From Lunularia cruciata (taxonomy: Eukaryota > Streptophyta > Marchantiopsida > Lunulariales > Lunulariaceae): a stretch of DNA of 64,000 nucleotides. Below the pieces are notes generated by a model. That model was not told where the DNA came from. It was given only the letters and a program-made list of their open reading frames with translations, and searched no databases. Position numbers and translations under genes: made by a program. The DNA lies in the NCBI GenBank assembly GCA_948567375.1, contig OX419757.1:47864001-47928000 (forward strand), in the 5' to 3' direction. Shown here piece after piece: positions 1-10,024 of the stretch (position 1 is the stretch's first letter; each line of letters opens with the position of its first letter).

Positions 1-725
1 TGCTGCCAAAGGGGTTCATCCCACCTAGCATATCACCATATGGGGCTCCTATCTTGTTTGTGAAGAAGAAGGATGGTACAATGCACATGTTCATTGACTA
101 TCGAGGTCTCAATCAACAAACAGTGAAGAACAAATACCCCTTATCTTGCATGGATGACCTGTTTGATCAACTCCATGGAGCAAGATACTTCACCAAATTG
201 GACTTGCGGAGTGGTTACAATCAAATCCAAATTGTAGAGGAGGATGTGTACAAAACTACCTTTTGAACCAAGTATGGCCACTTTGAGTATCTTGTGATGC
301 TTTTTGGCCTCACCAATGCACTTGCCACTTTCATGAGTCTAATTAATGACATATTTTGTCCATACTTGGATAAGTCTATTATTATCTTCTTGGATGATAT
401 CTTAGTATATAGTAGCATGATGACGGAACACAAACAACATCTACAAGAGGTCCTCTAGATTTTAAGACAGAATCGATTGTATGCCAAAATCTCAAAGTGC
501 AAGTTTGGCAAGTTTGAAGTAGACTACTTGGGGCATAGAGTAAGTGCAGAGAGCATTCAAGTATTGACGGATAAAATAGAGGTCATTAAAAAATGGAGTG
601 ACCTAGAAGATCAGACTCAACTCAAGAGCTTCTTGGGGTTGACGGGATTCTTTCGTAGATTTGTCAAGGACTTCTCCAAGGTTGCACAACCTTTAACGGC
701 ACGACTTGGCAAGGGGAAGAAGTAA
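1..725 (+). pseudogene. gypsy reverse transcriptase (partial, broken)
   Basis: Translated pieces show the usual gypsy RT blocks in order: VKKKDGT and DYRGLN (about 60-110), [11 protein letters not shown] (about 200-230), GLTNALATF (about 305-330), the catalytic FLDDILVYS (about 390-415), then CKFGKFEVDYLGH and LKSFLGLTGFFRRF. A stop at about 264 and another near 457 interrupt the frame. The FLDD form of the YxDD motif is common in plant gypsy elements. The element copies its RNA in cytoplasmic particles when active; this copy is dead. Confidence 0.93.
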
Positions 726-769
726 AACATGAGGAACCACACAAGAGTTGGCCTTTCAAGAATTGAAAG

Positions 770-1115
770 CCGCCTTGCTACATGCACCAATCTTGAACTG
801 ATATGACCCAAAACGTCCAATCAAGTTGGCTACAGATGCATTAGGCATAGCAATAAGAGCAGTCCTACAATAAGAGTGGCGTGACGGATGGCATCCAATT
901 GCATATTTCTCTCAAAAGTTGTTACCAGTAGAGCATAACTACCATCTCATAGATAAAAAAGAGTTGGCCATCGTTCTAGCCACCAAGCATTGGAAGCACT
1001 ATCTGGGCGAGAAGGCATTTGTAGTAGAGGCAGACCACAAACCTCTAGTCTACCTCGAGACGTAGAAGGATCTATCTTGTAGTTAGATCCGATGGGCAAA
1101 GTGGCGACAACACTT
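770..1115 (+). pseudogene. gypsy RNase H domain (broken)
   Basis: The RNase H domain follows RT directly. Recognisable blocks are LATDAL (first Asp region, about 825), PIAYFSQKLLP (about 900), KKELAIVLATKHWKHYL (about 960) and VEADHKPLVYLE (about 1030). In-frame stops at about 870 (TAA) and 1062 (TAG) break it. The domain normally degrades the RNA strand of the RNA-DNA hybrid during reverse transcription. Confidence 0.88.
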
Positions 1116-1119
1116 CAAC

Positions 1120-2440
1120 ATGATAATCACCTACATGGAAGGTAAGAAGCGACTTGCAGATGCATTCACCCGCATGCCAATGGCAAACAACTTGGTGGCA
1201 GAGGTTAAGATTAACCCTAAATTTAGGCCAGAGATCTTGGCTGCTACAAAAACTGATCCACAGATTGTAGAAGCACAATCATCCAAAGGCATCACTAGCA
1301 CACGAGGACTCACCTTTCATGATGGTAGATTTTGGATCCCAAATGTTCTAAAATTATGCACCACCATTCTAGCGGAATGTCATGATTTGGCCATTGCAGG
1401 TCATGTTGGAGTAGACAAGACCTTGGATGCAATCCAACGCCATTATTATTGGCCTAAGATGAGAAACAACATGATGGACTACGTGTGCAGCTGCTTACTT
1501 TGCAATAGAACAAAGCTTCTAATCAAGCTCTTGCAAGGCTCCTTCAACCTCTCCCCACGCCTACCCAACATTGGGAACAAGTGAGTATGGATCTCGTCTA
1601 TGAATTACCAAATACCACCTCAAGGTATGACTCCATGGTGATCTTTGTGGACTGGCTCAGCAAAATGATTCATGTACGCCCTTACCACCAAGGATGTGAC
1701 CGCTCCACAACTAGCTCAAGTATACTTAGATGCAGTCTTCTCTCACCATGGCTTGTCTAGAGTACTTATCACTGATAGAGGCACTCGATTCACCAGTTTT
1801 TTTAGCAAACACCCTTTGGTTTCTTCAAAACCAAGTTGGCTATGTCCACAACTTACCACCCACAAACAGATGGCCAAACATAGCGGGCTAATTGCACAAT
1901 TGAAGACATGTTACGCGACTTCACCTTAGAAGAGCAAGAGAGGTGGGACACCCTACTCCCATTGGTGGAATTTGCTAACAACATTCAGTGAATGCATCCA
2001 TCCAAGTCACTCCGTTCCTCCTCATGTATGGTGAGCATCCCTTCACACCTTCTAGCTTGATGAAGATCCGTCCAGTGGCTACCAAGGTCGATGCAGTCAA
2101 TATGTTTGTTTCTAGAATCCAACAAGGTGTGGAGAGCGCCAAGCACAGATTAAAGATTGCACAAAATTGATAGAAGGAGGATGCTGATGCACACCGTAGG
2201 TACATGGAGTTCAATGTTGGGGATCAAGTGTGGCTATCAACAACCAACCTCACATTAGTTGGACCTCGTAAGCTCAGACCTCATTTTATTGGGCCTTTCT
2301 CGATTCTTTGTCGCGTTGGCATTGTGAGCTATCACCTTGAGCTACCACCACACATGAAGATCCATCTTGTGTTCCATGTTTCCCTACTACGCAGATATGC
2401 TCCCCGCTCAGGCTTGGGTCATTCCACCCAAGACATTTGA
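1120..2440 (+). pseudogene. gypsy integrase (broken)
   Basis: The H2C2 zinc-binding region is visible at about 1378-1510 (H-AGH, then CSCLLC), followed by the start of the DDE core (FVDWLSK at about 1645) and ITDRGTRF at about 1770. The frame shifts after about 1800. The position expected to carry the catalytic Glu (in the PQTDGQT-x-RAN block, about 1885) is a TAG codon. The C-terminal part at 2204-2440 keeps VGDQVWLSTTNL, KLRPHFIGPF and HLVFHVSLLRRY, which is typical of chromovirus integrases. Confidence 0.9.
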
Positions 2441-2444
2441 CCTT

Positions 2445-2662
2445 GTCCGACACTCATTGATGGCAAAGAGGAATATGAAGTGGAGCGTATTCTCCAAAAA
2501 TGCATGTGTGGTACTCGCCATCCGCGGGTGGAATATCTAGTATAGTGGAAAGGTTACTCCCTCTATGAATCAACCTGGGAGCTTGCTGCCAATTTGACAC
2601 ATGCACCGGTGTTGGTGCAAGCATTTGAGCAACAATTGCACAACGAGGATGTTGCGTCTTAA
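2445..2662 (+). pseudogene. chromodomain at the integrase C terminus
   Basis: After a stop at about 2438 the frame resumes with EYEVERIL, then YLV-x-WKGY and STWEL, followed by NLTHAP. These are the conserved aromatic-cage and fold positions of a group I chromodomain. One position before WKGY is a TAG stop. Chromodomains on gypsy integrases bind histone marks and steer insertion. This places the element in the chromovirus clade. Confidence 0.85.
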
Positions 2663-2675
2663 AAAGAGGGAGGTC
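2660..2675 (+). other. polypurine tract
   Basis: A purine-rich run (AAAAAGAGGGAGG) lies immediately before the 3' LTR, the expected place for the plus-strand primer of reverse transcription. Confidence 0.7.
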
Positions 2676-3410
2676 TATAATACCAAGAGCTAGCCATATG
2701 ATCTAGATGCGGAATTTGGTTTGGTAACATCTAGAATGATGTTATACATGATGGTCAAAATAGATAAGATAGAAGTATCACCAAAAGAGTACTTCTACAA
2801 ATAGAGCACAAACCAAAATAGACTTGAGAACCTTAGAACCAACAGCTAGACATATGATTTGAAGGTAAGAATTGGTTTGGTAACATCTGGAAGGATGTTA
2901 CACATGATGGACTAAACAGATTAGAAAGAAGTATCACCAAAAGGGGACTTCTATTAATAGAGTAGGAACCAAAATATGCCTAAAATCTTTGAAGGCAATT
3001 TTGGAGGCCTAAACGGATGAATTAGGCCTTGAAAATGTGCAAATTCCTCCCCCAATAGAGGAGAAGTTGGCCTTCCCTCCCCCTTGGTTTGTCTCATTGA
3101 GAGCTTTCCAATGGTACCTTACTCATGTGATTTTGAGACTCCTACAAGAAGATTCTCTAAAAGATTCCATCCAATCAAAGCTTGTTTGACCAACCAGATA
3201 GGACCTAGACCGAGTCACCCATCCAAGTAAGTAATCCAAGGGTGGAGCTTGCTGACATGTCACCTATTTGTGTGCTTAATCCTATGGTGAAGTTTCCTTG
3301 GATGAGATCCTCTTTGTCTATATAATAAAGAGAAGGTGCTCCTTTGGGGTACCAAATGTTGAGTGTGTAATTTGTGTTTCTCTCTCTTCTCTTGTCCTTG
3401 GAGTATTACA
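2676..3410 (+). repeat. 3' LTR of the chromovirus
   Basis: This 735-base LTR begins TATAATACCAAG (from an ancestral TGTAATACC) and ends GAGTATTACA, giving short inverted termini. It has the same ends and length as the inverted solo LTR at 6142-6879. A TATA-like TATATAATAAAG lies at about 3318. Internally it contains two related segments starting near 2680 and 2843 (GCTAGCCATATGATC and GCTAGACATATGATT types), an imperfect duplication of about 165 bases. Confidence 0.88.
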
Positions 3411-3433
3411 AGTTGGGATGGGTTCCAAAGTAG

Positions 3434-3465
3434 GCTTCTTCTTCTTCTTCTTCTTCTTTGTTGGA
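3434..3465 (+). repeat. (TTC)n microsatellite
   Basis: About nine consecutive TTC units lie just downstream of the chromovirus LTR. On the minus strand they read as a run of lysine codons at the edge of the relic at 3480-4250. Confidence 0.85.
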
Positions 3466-3479
3466 AGCAATTCATTAGT

Positions 3480-4250
3480 TTTAAATGGGTGCAACAATTG
3501 TGCTTCATCATTTGGGTCTTCTTCTCCTTTGTCCACTTTGGGAGACAAAATTTGCATGGGCTCCTCACTCCCCAACTTTGTACTCCAAGCAATACCTACA
3601 ACTCATTCCTCAGCTGACCCCTTTCTTGACAATGAATATCTCTTCCAAGTTGCCTTCAATGACATGCTTTTACTCCCATTATCTTTTGACAAAGGTTCCA
3701 ACTCCATGGGTTACTCTTTTTTCTAAGAAAATTGAACCTTTGCTTGAGCCACCATAAGATTTTGCCAAATCGTAATAGAGTTGTATGTCTCTACCACTTG
3801 CACAAACTTCTTGGTCTAGGTATATTCTTCATCCACTTTGTAGTACTTAGTGATCTCTTTTGACAAGTTGAGATCCTTGGTGAAGTAAGCTGGATGATGC
3901 AAGTGGGATGGAAGTTTTTACTTCTCCTCATTTGTTAACAAGTTCATACCAATGTAGAAATGAACAATAAAGGGGGGCCACAATAGTGGTAGAACCTTCC
4001 ATCATGTCTTCAAACAAATTGATGACTAGCTCATGAAAGATCCTTGCCCAACTAACTAGCTTCTACAAGTGTATGAGCTAAGAAGAAGATAACACGGTTT
4101 TGATTGACATATTTTGTTTTGTTTCAAACAAACTAACTGCATTTATTTTTTTTGGTGATAGTGCATAAAGGTAAGTTCTTCATGTCTTCAACCTTATACT
4201 CATTTGTGGATTTCTCCTTGATAAATGAGTCATTGATTCTTTGCTTCAGT
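3480..4250 (-). pseudogene. diverged relic of the giant-LTR protein
   Basis: Read on the minus strand, this stretch gives broken pieces that line up with the protein coded in the giant LTRs (33425-36045 and 62873 onwards). Matching blocks are NEYKVEDMK (compare NGYKVESYK), a WARIFHELV block (compare NWARCFHGR) and VHFYIGMNLL (compare AHFYLGLNLL), in the same order and spacing. Stops and frame changes are frequent. The function of this protein is unknown to me. Its presence shows the family is old, with deeply diverged members. Confidence 0.6.
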
Positions 4251-4619
4251 CATTTGCTAAGTCTATTGTATGGGGTATCAATACAAGCTTCCCAAAATGG
4301 GGATCAATCCATGCCCAACACCCATTGTCATTGGTCCTCCATCCATATTATGGGACATCCTTGTAACAACTTCCCACTCAAATTCTATGCATTATTGTGA
4401 GTTTCCTACAACATAGCTCCATACGCAAGACCCTAATTCCATAACAAGAAATCCATCTTTCTTTTCTTGATGTGGTTGGTTCAACATTATAATCCCCACT
4501 TGGAAATCTTTAGAGGTTTACTCAAGATTTCTACTACCTCACTTGTCTTCACTTTGATCCTTCCCATTCAATTTCATGCACCAATGCAATTCCTACTCCA
4601 TTTTGCAATTGCTGATTAG
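4251..4619. other. unassigned interval
   Basis: No coding segment, LTR terminus or repeat shared with the rest of the window could be supported here. It probably continues the decayed element on the left. Confidence 0.4.
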
Positions 4620-5130
4620 GGAGGAAGATAAGTCCAAGATAAAATTTTAGGCTATTGATCCTCACAGAAAGGATGTGTTATATTAGTGGAGGTTCTTACC
4701 ATTTGGGTTAAAGAATGCTCATGCTGAGTTCTAGAGGATCATAGATAAGATCCTAGTTGGATTGGATTTTGCTTGGTGCTATATTGATGACATTTTAGTT
4801 TGTAGCACTATTGTGGAGGAGCATGAGCAATAGTTGTTGGAGGTGTTTGGGAGGTTGAGATCTCATGGACTCAAATTACATCCTAGGAATTGTAGGTTCT
4901 TCCATGAGCAGGTTGAGTATTTGGGTCACATTATCTACCCCGGAGGACTTGGTGTTCAACAAACCAAGGTGGAGGCTATTGCATGTATTCCTTGGCCTAC
5001 AGATGTGAGTAGAGTGCAAGCATTCCTTGGGTTGGTGAACTTCTATTGCTGTTATATTAGAGGATTTAGTGCCATTGCCAAGGCCTTGACAAAGTTGACC
5101 AAGCTTACACATGAGTGGTGTTGGGGAGAT
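4620..5130 (+). pseudogene. reverse transcriptase of the PHD-type gypsy
   Basis: The C-terminal half of RT is readable: FLPFGLKNAHAEF, the catalytic CYIDDILV (about 4780-4800), HGLKLHPRNCRFF, VEYLGHII and VQAFLGLVNFY. Several stops interrupt it. The DEQER-type position at 5134 is a TAG, consistent with a CAG to TAG transition. The fingers of RT upstream are not recognisable. Confidence 0.88.
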
Positions 5131-5149
5131 GAGTAGGAGAGATCTTTTG

Positions 5150-5590
5150 TAGAGCTTAAGGAGAGGTTAACATCTTCTCCTATTTTGAGGAGACTGATCA
5201 AAGGATGACCATTTTAGGTTCATACTGATTGGAGTATGTTGGGGCTTGGAGCAGTGCTCACCCAACATGATGATGAGGGAAAGGAGTTTGTGGTCGCTTA
5301 GGCTAGTCGCTCCAACAATTCAATGGAGGCAAAGTATAGTTCATATGAGAGAGAGCACTTGGTAGTAGTTTGGGCAGTAGCACATTTCTGATGTTACCTA
5401 TTTTGGTAACTCTTTCACTCTTATCACTGATCATCAGCCGCTGAAGTGGTTGATGGAGTTCAACAAGCTTTTAAGGAAGCTTGCATGATGGGCTCTGATT
5501 TTATAGGAGTATGATTTCAAGATTGTTCACAAACCTGGAGTGGTGAACCGTGATGTAGATGGGTTGAGTAAAAACCCATGTCCCAACCAG
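5150..5590 (+). pseudogene. RNase H of the PHD-type gypsy
   Basis: Fragments in shifting frames show HTDWSMLGLGAVLTQ (about 5220), the YEREHLVVVWAV block (about 5345), a DHQPLKWLME block (about 5428) and KPGVVNRDVDGLS (about 5533). These are the standard RNase H landmarks between RT and integrase. Confidence 0.8.
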
Positions 5591-5635
5591 TAGGATCAAA
5601 CCGGAGCACGTTGGCATGGTGAGATAGATGAGGAG

Positions 5636-6141
5636 ATGGTGCTACGGTGCCATGCATTGGCCTTTTTATGTATATTTTCTAAGGCTTTGGTGGTATCTCT
5701 CTCAAGGCATACAAGAGGAGTTATTGAGGTCATAGATCCAAAGAGTGAAGATATTGGTACAGTTCAGCGAGACATTCATGGTGACGTCTTAGTGATGGAC
5801 TATTTTTGCACTGGTGTTGTAGGTGGCACAGTTGGGGCCAAGGAGAGAGACCATGTTCTTCAACAAGCCAGATAGTTCAGATTGGAGGGCAGACACCTAT
5901 TGCATGTATGGGAGGATGGTAGAGTGAGAGTAGTACCACTTCCATCTCAGAGCTATAGTTGGCCCGTCATGCTCATGAGGAGCTAGGACATTTTGGAATA
6001 AAGCATACATATAGCTTACTCTAGAGTCACTATTGGTGGCATGGTATGCAAACCAAGGTACAACAGTTTGTTGCCAGATGTGTGATTTGTGACTGAGTTA
6101 GAGCATCATTCAATGCTCCTACACCATAATTACACCATTAT
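5636..6141 (+). pseudogene. linker and integrase H2C2 zinc finger
   Basis: The 80-codon open stretch at 5636-5875 fills the space between RNase H and integrase and has no motif I recognise. Downstream, HEELGHFG, HYWWHGM and CVICD form the H-H-C-C zinc-binding module of gypsy integrases (about 5968-6095). The reading frame then breaks off at the solo LTR inserted at 6142 and resumes at 6880. Confidence 0.75.
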
Positions 6142-6879
6142 TGTAATACTCTGAGGACAAGAGAAGAGAGAAAACACAGATTGCACACTCAAAAAATCGA
6201 TGCCTCAAAAGAGCACCTTCTCTTTATTGTATAGACAAAGAGCATCTCCTCCAAGGAAGCTCCACCATAGGATTAGGGACACAGATAGGTGACATGTCAG
6301 CAAGCTCCACCCTTGGATTACTTACTTGGATGGGTGACATGTCTGGTCTAGGTCCTATCTGGTTGGTCAAACAAGCTTTGACCAGAGGGAATCTTTTAGG
6401 GAATCTTCATGTAGGAATCTCAAAATCACGTAAGGTACCGTTGGAAAGCTCTCGACGAGACAAAGAAGGGGGGAGGGGAGGCCAACCCCACCTACATTAG
6501 GGAGGGGGGGATTTGCACATTTTCGAGGCCTAATTCATCCGTTTAGGCCTCCAAAATTGCCTTCAAAGATTTTAGGCATATTTTGATTCCTACTCTATTA
6601 GTAGAAGTCCCCTATTGGTGATACCTCTTTCTGATCTATTTAGTACATCATGTGTAAAATCCTTCCAGATGTTACCAAACCAATTCTCACCTTTAAATCA
6701 TATGTCTAGCTATTGGTTCTAAGGTTCTCAAGTCTATTTCGGTTTCTGCACTATTAGTAGAAGTACTCTTTTGGTGATACTTCTATCTTATCTATTTTTA
6801 CCATCATGTATAACATCATTCTAGATGTTACCAAACCAAATTTCACATCTAGATCATATGGCTAGCTCTTGGTATTACA
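6142..6879 (-). repeat. solo LTR of the chromovirus family
   Basis: This 738-base inverted copy of the LTR at 2676-3410 runs from TGTAATACT to GGTATTACA on the plus strand. Flanks are ATTAT (6137-6141) and ATTAC (6880-6884), a 5-base TSD with one change. No internal retroviral sequence accompanies it, so it is a solo LTR left by recombination. It interrupts the integrase of the PHD-type element, dating that element as the older one. Confidence 0.9.
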
Positions 6880-7400
6880 ATTACCTATCATGGGATTGGG
6901 TTATAGTTGGAGTTTGGACTTTGTCGGACCTTTACCGTTGATTGTGAGACATCATTGGTATGTTTTGGTGATGATGGAGCACTTTTCCAAGTGAATTGAG
7001 TTGGTGGCACTTCCTGACAAGTCCAATGAAGGGACGGCTTACTTGTTCCTAGATCGAGTTATTAGTCATTTTGGTGCAGTAGTTGAGGTTTTGACTGAGC
7101 AAGGTACAAAGTTCTTGGGGGAGTTTCAGGTCTTGTGTGACAAGGCTTTGATTGATCATCATACTACATCTTGAGATCACCTTGAGGCATATGGCTTAAC
7201 AGAGAGAGTGGTTCAGATGGTGAAAAGAGGAATGCAAAAGTATGGTTTGCACAGAGGCCACTTGGGAGATTGGGATCTCCAATTACCTTGGTTGGCCATA
7301 GGTTATAGTTCAGCCATCAAGCCTCCTTAGCATCCTTCTCTCCTTACTTTCTACTCTATGGACGAGATCCACATTTACCTGCAGCCATTCCTCAAGATGC
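6880..7400 (+). pseudogene. integrase core of the PHD-type gypsy
   Basis: After the solo LTR the integrase resumes with SLDFVGPLP (about 6927) and VLVMMEHFSK (about 6965), then VEVLTEQGTKFLGEF (about 7085), in which the usual second catalytic Asp appears as Glu. The third-acid region around 7170-7215 holds a TGA where an Arg codon is usual. Stops at about 7172 and 7328 are consistent with C to T transitions. Confidence 0.82.
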
Positions 7401-7688
7401 TATCGTAGTCTTGGACTTGGATGATCTAGATGTATGGGTGAGCGCATGTTCTCAACAGGTAGAGATCTTTTGCAGAGTGATATCGATGGCCTTTAAGAAC
7501 TTGGCAATTGCTCAACATAGGGATACCTTACGTTATGCTACTATTCAAGGAGGAGGTTATAGACTCTAGATTCATTGATTTCATCCAATGACTATGTATA
7601 TCTACAGTGGACAACATCGACAATACTTGATGTTTTGACAAGCCGCACTATCTTGAAAGTGCGTGAGGTTTTGCCATCTTGAGTCCTT

Positions 7689-7955
7689 ATGTTAGAAGAA
7701 TGTGATGATGTTGTTTGGAAGGATCATGTACGCAATTGTGCGCCATGCCACCTCCCAAACATTGATGGTACTATGGACCCAAGCTTGGCACTTGTACGTG
7801 TACGCTTGAGGTTGAGGTGTATGTTATGTGGTTCTTTTGGTGGAGCTGCTACTATATTAGTGTGTGATAATTGTTTGAGAGGATGGCATATGGCATATAT
7901 GACTCCTCCCCTCACGGTGGTTCCTCAAGGATAGTGGTTATGCCCTAGATGTACT
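7689..7955 (+). pseudogene. PHD-finger-like module at the pol C terminus
   Basis: Within this frame CMLC (7818-7829), CDNC, GWHMA and, after one TAG at 7932, WLCPRC (to 7952) have the C4HC3 spacing of a PHD finger. The expected Cys after the His (HMAC) is Tyr here. The inverted copy at 39212-39346 retains that Cys but has lost others, so both derive from a complete finger. PHD fingers read histone H3 tails; on an integrase the role would parallel that of a chromodomain in choosing target chromatin. That role is inference. Confidence 0.75.
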
Positions 7956-8127
7956 TGACCTATAGCTAGTTCATTCTTTATATGGTATAGATTGCAGACA
8001 TACAACTAACAATGGGGCTCCATAACACCCTGCCTCTTGACCTTTGCCCATTATAGGGTATACCATATACTTGGAGTAGATGGCTATATGGAGTTAGAGG
8101 GACCTGACCGCCGGGTAGTGTGGCAAT

Positions 8128-8850
8128 TGTGGCACTTTAGAGTTTATGTATGACTTATGTGTGAGTTGTGATTCTATAGTGTATGATGTTGACAGTGATG
8201 TATGTTGTGTAACAATATATATACGCACTACAACTATCACGCCATTTGTAGTGTCACATCTAGATTGCTTGGACACTAGAGTTCCAATGATAGTAGTTAG
8301 AGGCATTTTTTGTAGTTACTCATAGATTACTTTCCGACGGTCAGATTTTGTGTTTAGGGTACTGACTTCATGGTGAGGCCCACCGTCACTTGCACTATCC
8401 GCACCGTCAGGTGTGCCATTAGCGGGATTGTTGGGATGAGACCTAGGTTGAAATCAGGAGTATACCTTGGAAGTGCAGCTCTAGAGAGCTCACTTCTTTG
8501 ATGTTCAGCCTTTGAGTTCCTGGCTAGAGTGGACAGAAAACCGGCAAGCGTCACCTGGAGTCTCTTAGCTAGAGTGAGTGTGGCTTGATTGTAATCAGTG
8601 CCTTGTTGTTGGCAAGTTATTGCGAATCAGATCAAGTATTGATCCAAGTTCGATTGATTTGAGCTGTAAACGAATCTGATTATTGTGGAACTTTAGAGTT
8701 TATGTATAACTTATGTTGTAAACGAATCTGATTACTGTGAAACTTTAGAGTTTATGTATAACTTATGTGTGAGTTGTGCTTCTATAGTGTATGATGTTGA
8801 TAGCAATGTATGTTATATAGCGATGTCTAAACGCACTTCAGATGTCTAGA
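8128..8850 (+). repeat. LTR of the PHD-type gypsy with repeated 5' segment
   Basis: The LTR starts TGTGGCAC after a purine-rich stretch. Its first roughly 130 bases recur at 8684 (TGTGGAAC) and run to about 8835. The inverted copy shows the same spacing (39035 and 38488). Within this copy a 52-base unit is duplicated in tandem at 8665-8716 and 8717-8768. The exact 3' end of the LTR is unclear, and I saw no TG...CA terminus downstream. Confidence 0.65.
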
Positions 8851-10024
8851 TATAGCAAACAAGGGCATGCACAACAAACCAATATGTTTTTGGATTTCTG
8901 TCCATTCTTCTTTTTCTTTGATCGCGGTGGGGTAAGAGCAAACGATGCAAAAATGGGAGCTTAAAAGCTCTCATATTTGCACCTATCTATCCCTATTTAC
9001 ACACCATCTTTTGCCTACCGGGCAAAAGTAAGGAGGAGAGAAAACTACGAAGGAAAGGAGATATATAAAAACTACGAAGAAAAGGATCCACCATCACAAG
9101 TGAAAGTAAAATCTGCCAAACTAAGAGCACCGCCTGAAAGGTTTCACCTCAACGGACGCATCCTCTAGAAGGCATATGCCGAACTGCAGAACAGATAGTG
9201 GTTAATATTTGGCTAGGATTTTTAAGTTGTGTTAAGGTAAACAGAGTACCGGTGTGCGGTTTCATTTTTGATTTATCTAATATTCCATAAGACTCTCTCA
9301 TTAGGTCCTCAATGATGGAATTTAAATAGATAGTTTATGAAAGTTATGGGATTTCTTCTGGAGGTGTACAGTAGTAAGAAAAGGTTCATGCATATCTTTT
9401 ATTATAAAAACTTTATGCGATATCATAACAATCCATACAAGATGCTATTCTTCCTCTTAAACAAAAGTGACTCCCCAGTATTTAACAATTCAGCTCTCAT
9501 AATCTTGCTGTAGAGAAATCTTGTCACGTTAATTGTGTAAGATATGCTTTTGCAAATTTTGAATATCCACTATGATTCATGCACATGGATTCCATCATGC
9601 AAAGGCATAGTGCAAAGGTGGTGAAGGAAAGGAAATTAAAGAGTGCCGTCATTGTAGAGGGAGAATACGATGCCTCTGACTTACGTAGTGGCAGGGGATG
9701 TGCCATTGAAATGGGAAGGCCTCCGAAGTTTAGGGTTTCGTTTTCTCGTAATTTTTCGGGAGTGGTGTGAGCGAGAGAGTGCACAACATTGGAGAAAAGA
9801 GGAGTGAGTAGAGTGCGGAACAGGAAGGTCGCGGGACAGAGGGTTGCGAAAAGAGCCCGAAACGGTCGTGTGTGCTGGAGTGTTGGAGAGGAGAGTTTCG
9901 AATACAGTGGAGATGGTTAATTGCCTGGAACGAGTACGGATTGCGAGGATGAAGAGGAAGAGAGAGAGGAGGAGGGAGGTGGAAGTTTAGACATGGAGCG
10001 GTCGTCAATCTCGAGGCAGACGAC
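8851..10024 (+). promoter_or_regulatory. 5' flank and likely promoter of TRAPPC10
   Basis: No transposon sequence or credible gene was seen between the end of the LTR and the TRAPPC10 start codon. The 300 bases before the ATG are richer in G+C and purines than the upstream flank, as expected of a leader. A plant telo-box (TTTAGGGTTT) lies at 9729-9738; such boxes are frequent near start sites of plant housekeeping genes. No clear TATA box was identified. Confidence 0.5.
9729..9738 (+). promoter_or_regulatory. telo-box (TTTAGGGTTT)
   Basis: An exact copy of the plant interstitial telomere motif lies about 290 bases upstream of the TRAPPC10 start codon. In plants it is bound by telobox factors and is common in promoters of constitutively expressed genes. 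Function here is inferred. Confidence 0.55.

Larger units (their letters stand above)
1..3410 (+). mobile_element. Ty3/gypsy chromovirus, 3' part, decayed
   Basis: The window opens inside the pol gene of a Ty3/gypsy LTR retrotransposon read on the plus strand. Domain order is reverse transcriptase, RNase H, H2C2 zinc finger, integrase core, chromodomain, polypurine tract and 3' LTR, which is the chromovirus order. Frames are broken by stops and small indels, so this copy cannot make an intact polyprotein. Several stops look like CGA to TGA or CAG to TAG transitions, for example where TFRTKYG would be expected near 265. The 5' LTR, gag and protease lie outside the window. A solo LTR of the same family is present at 6142-6879 on the other strand. 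Confidence 0.93.
4620..8127 (+). mobile_element. Ty3/gypsy element with C-terminal PHD-like finger
   Basis: This is a second, unrelated gypsy pol on the plus strand: RT (4620-5130), RNase H (5150-5570), a linker, H2C2 zinc finger (about 5960-6110), integrase core (6880-7340) and a cysteine-rich module at 7818-7952 resembling a PHD finger. The integrase is split by a solo LTR at 6142-6879. Purine-rich sequence at about 8108-8118 precedes the LTR that begins at 8128. An inverted copy of the 3' half lies at 38395-39746. Both copies keep the PHD-like module, so it belongs to the element. The 5' part was not found. Confidence 0.85.

Noticed and set aside
8977-9770. Short plus-strand frames upstream of TRAPPC10 as upstream genes
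   Set aside because: 60 to 65 codons only, no motif, and position in the promoter and leader region.
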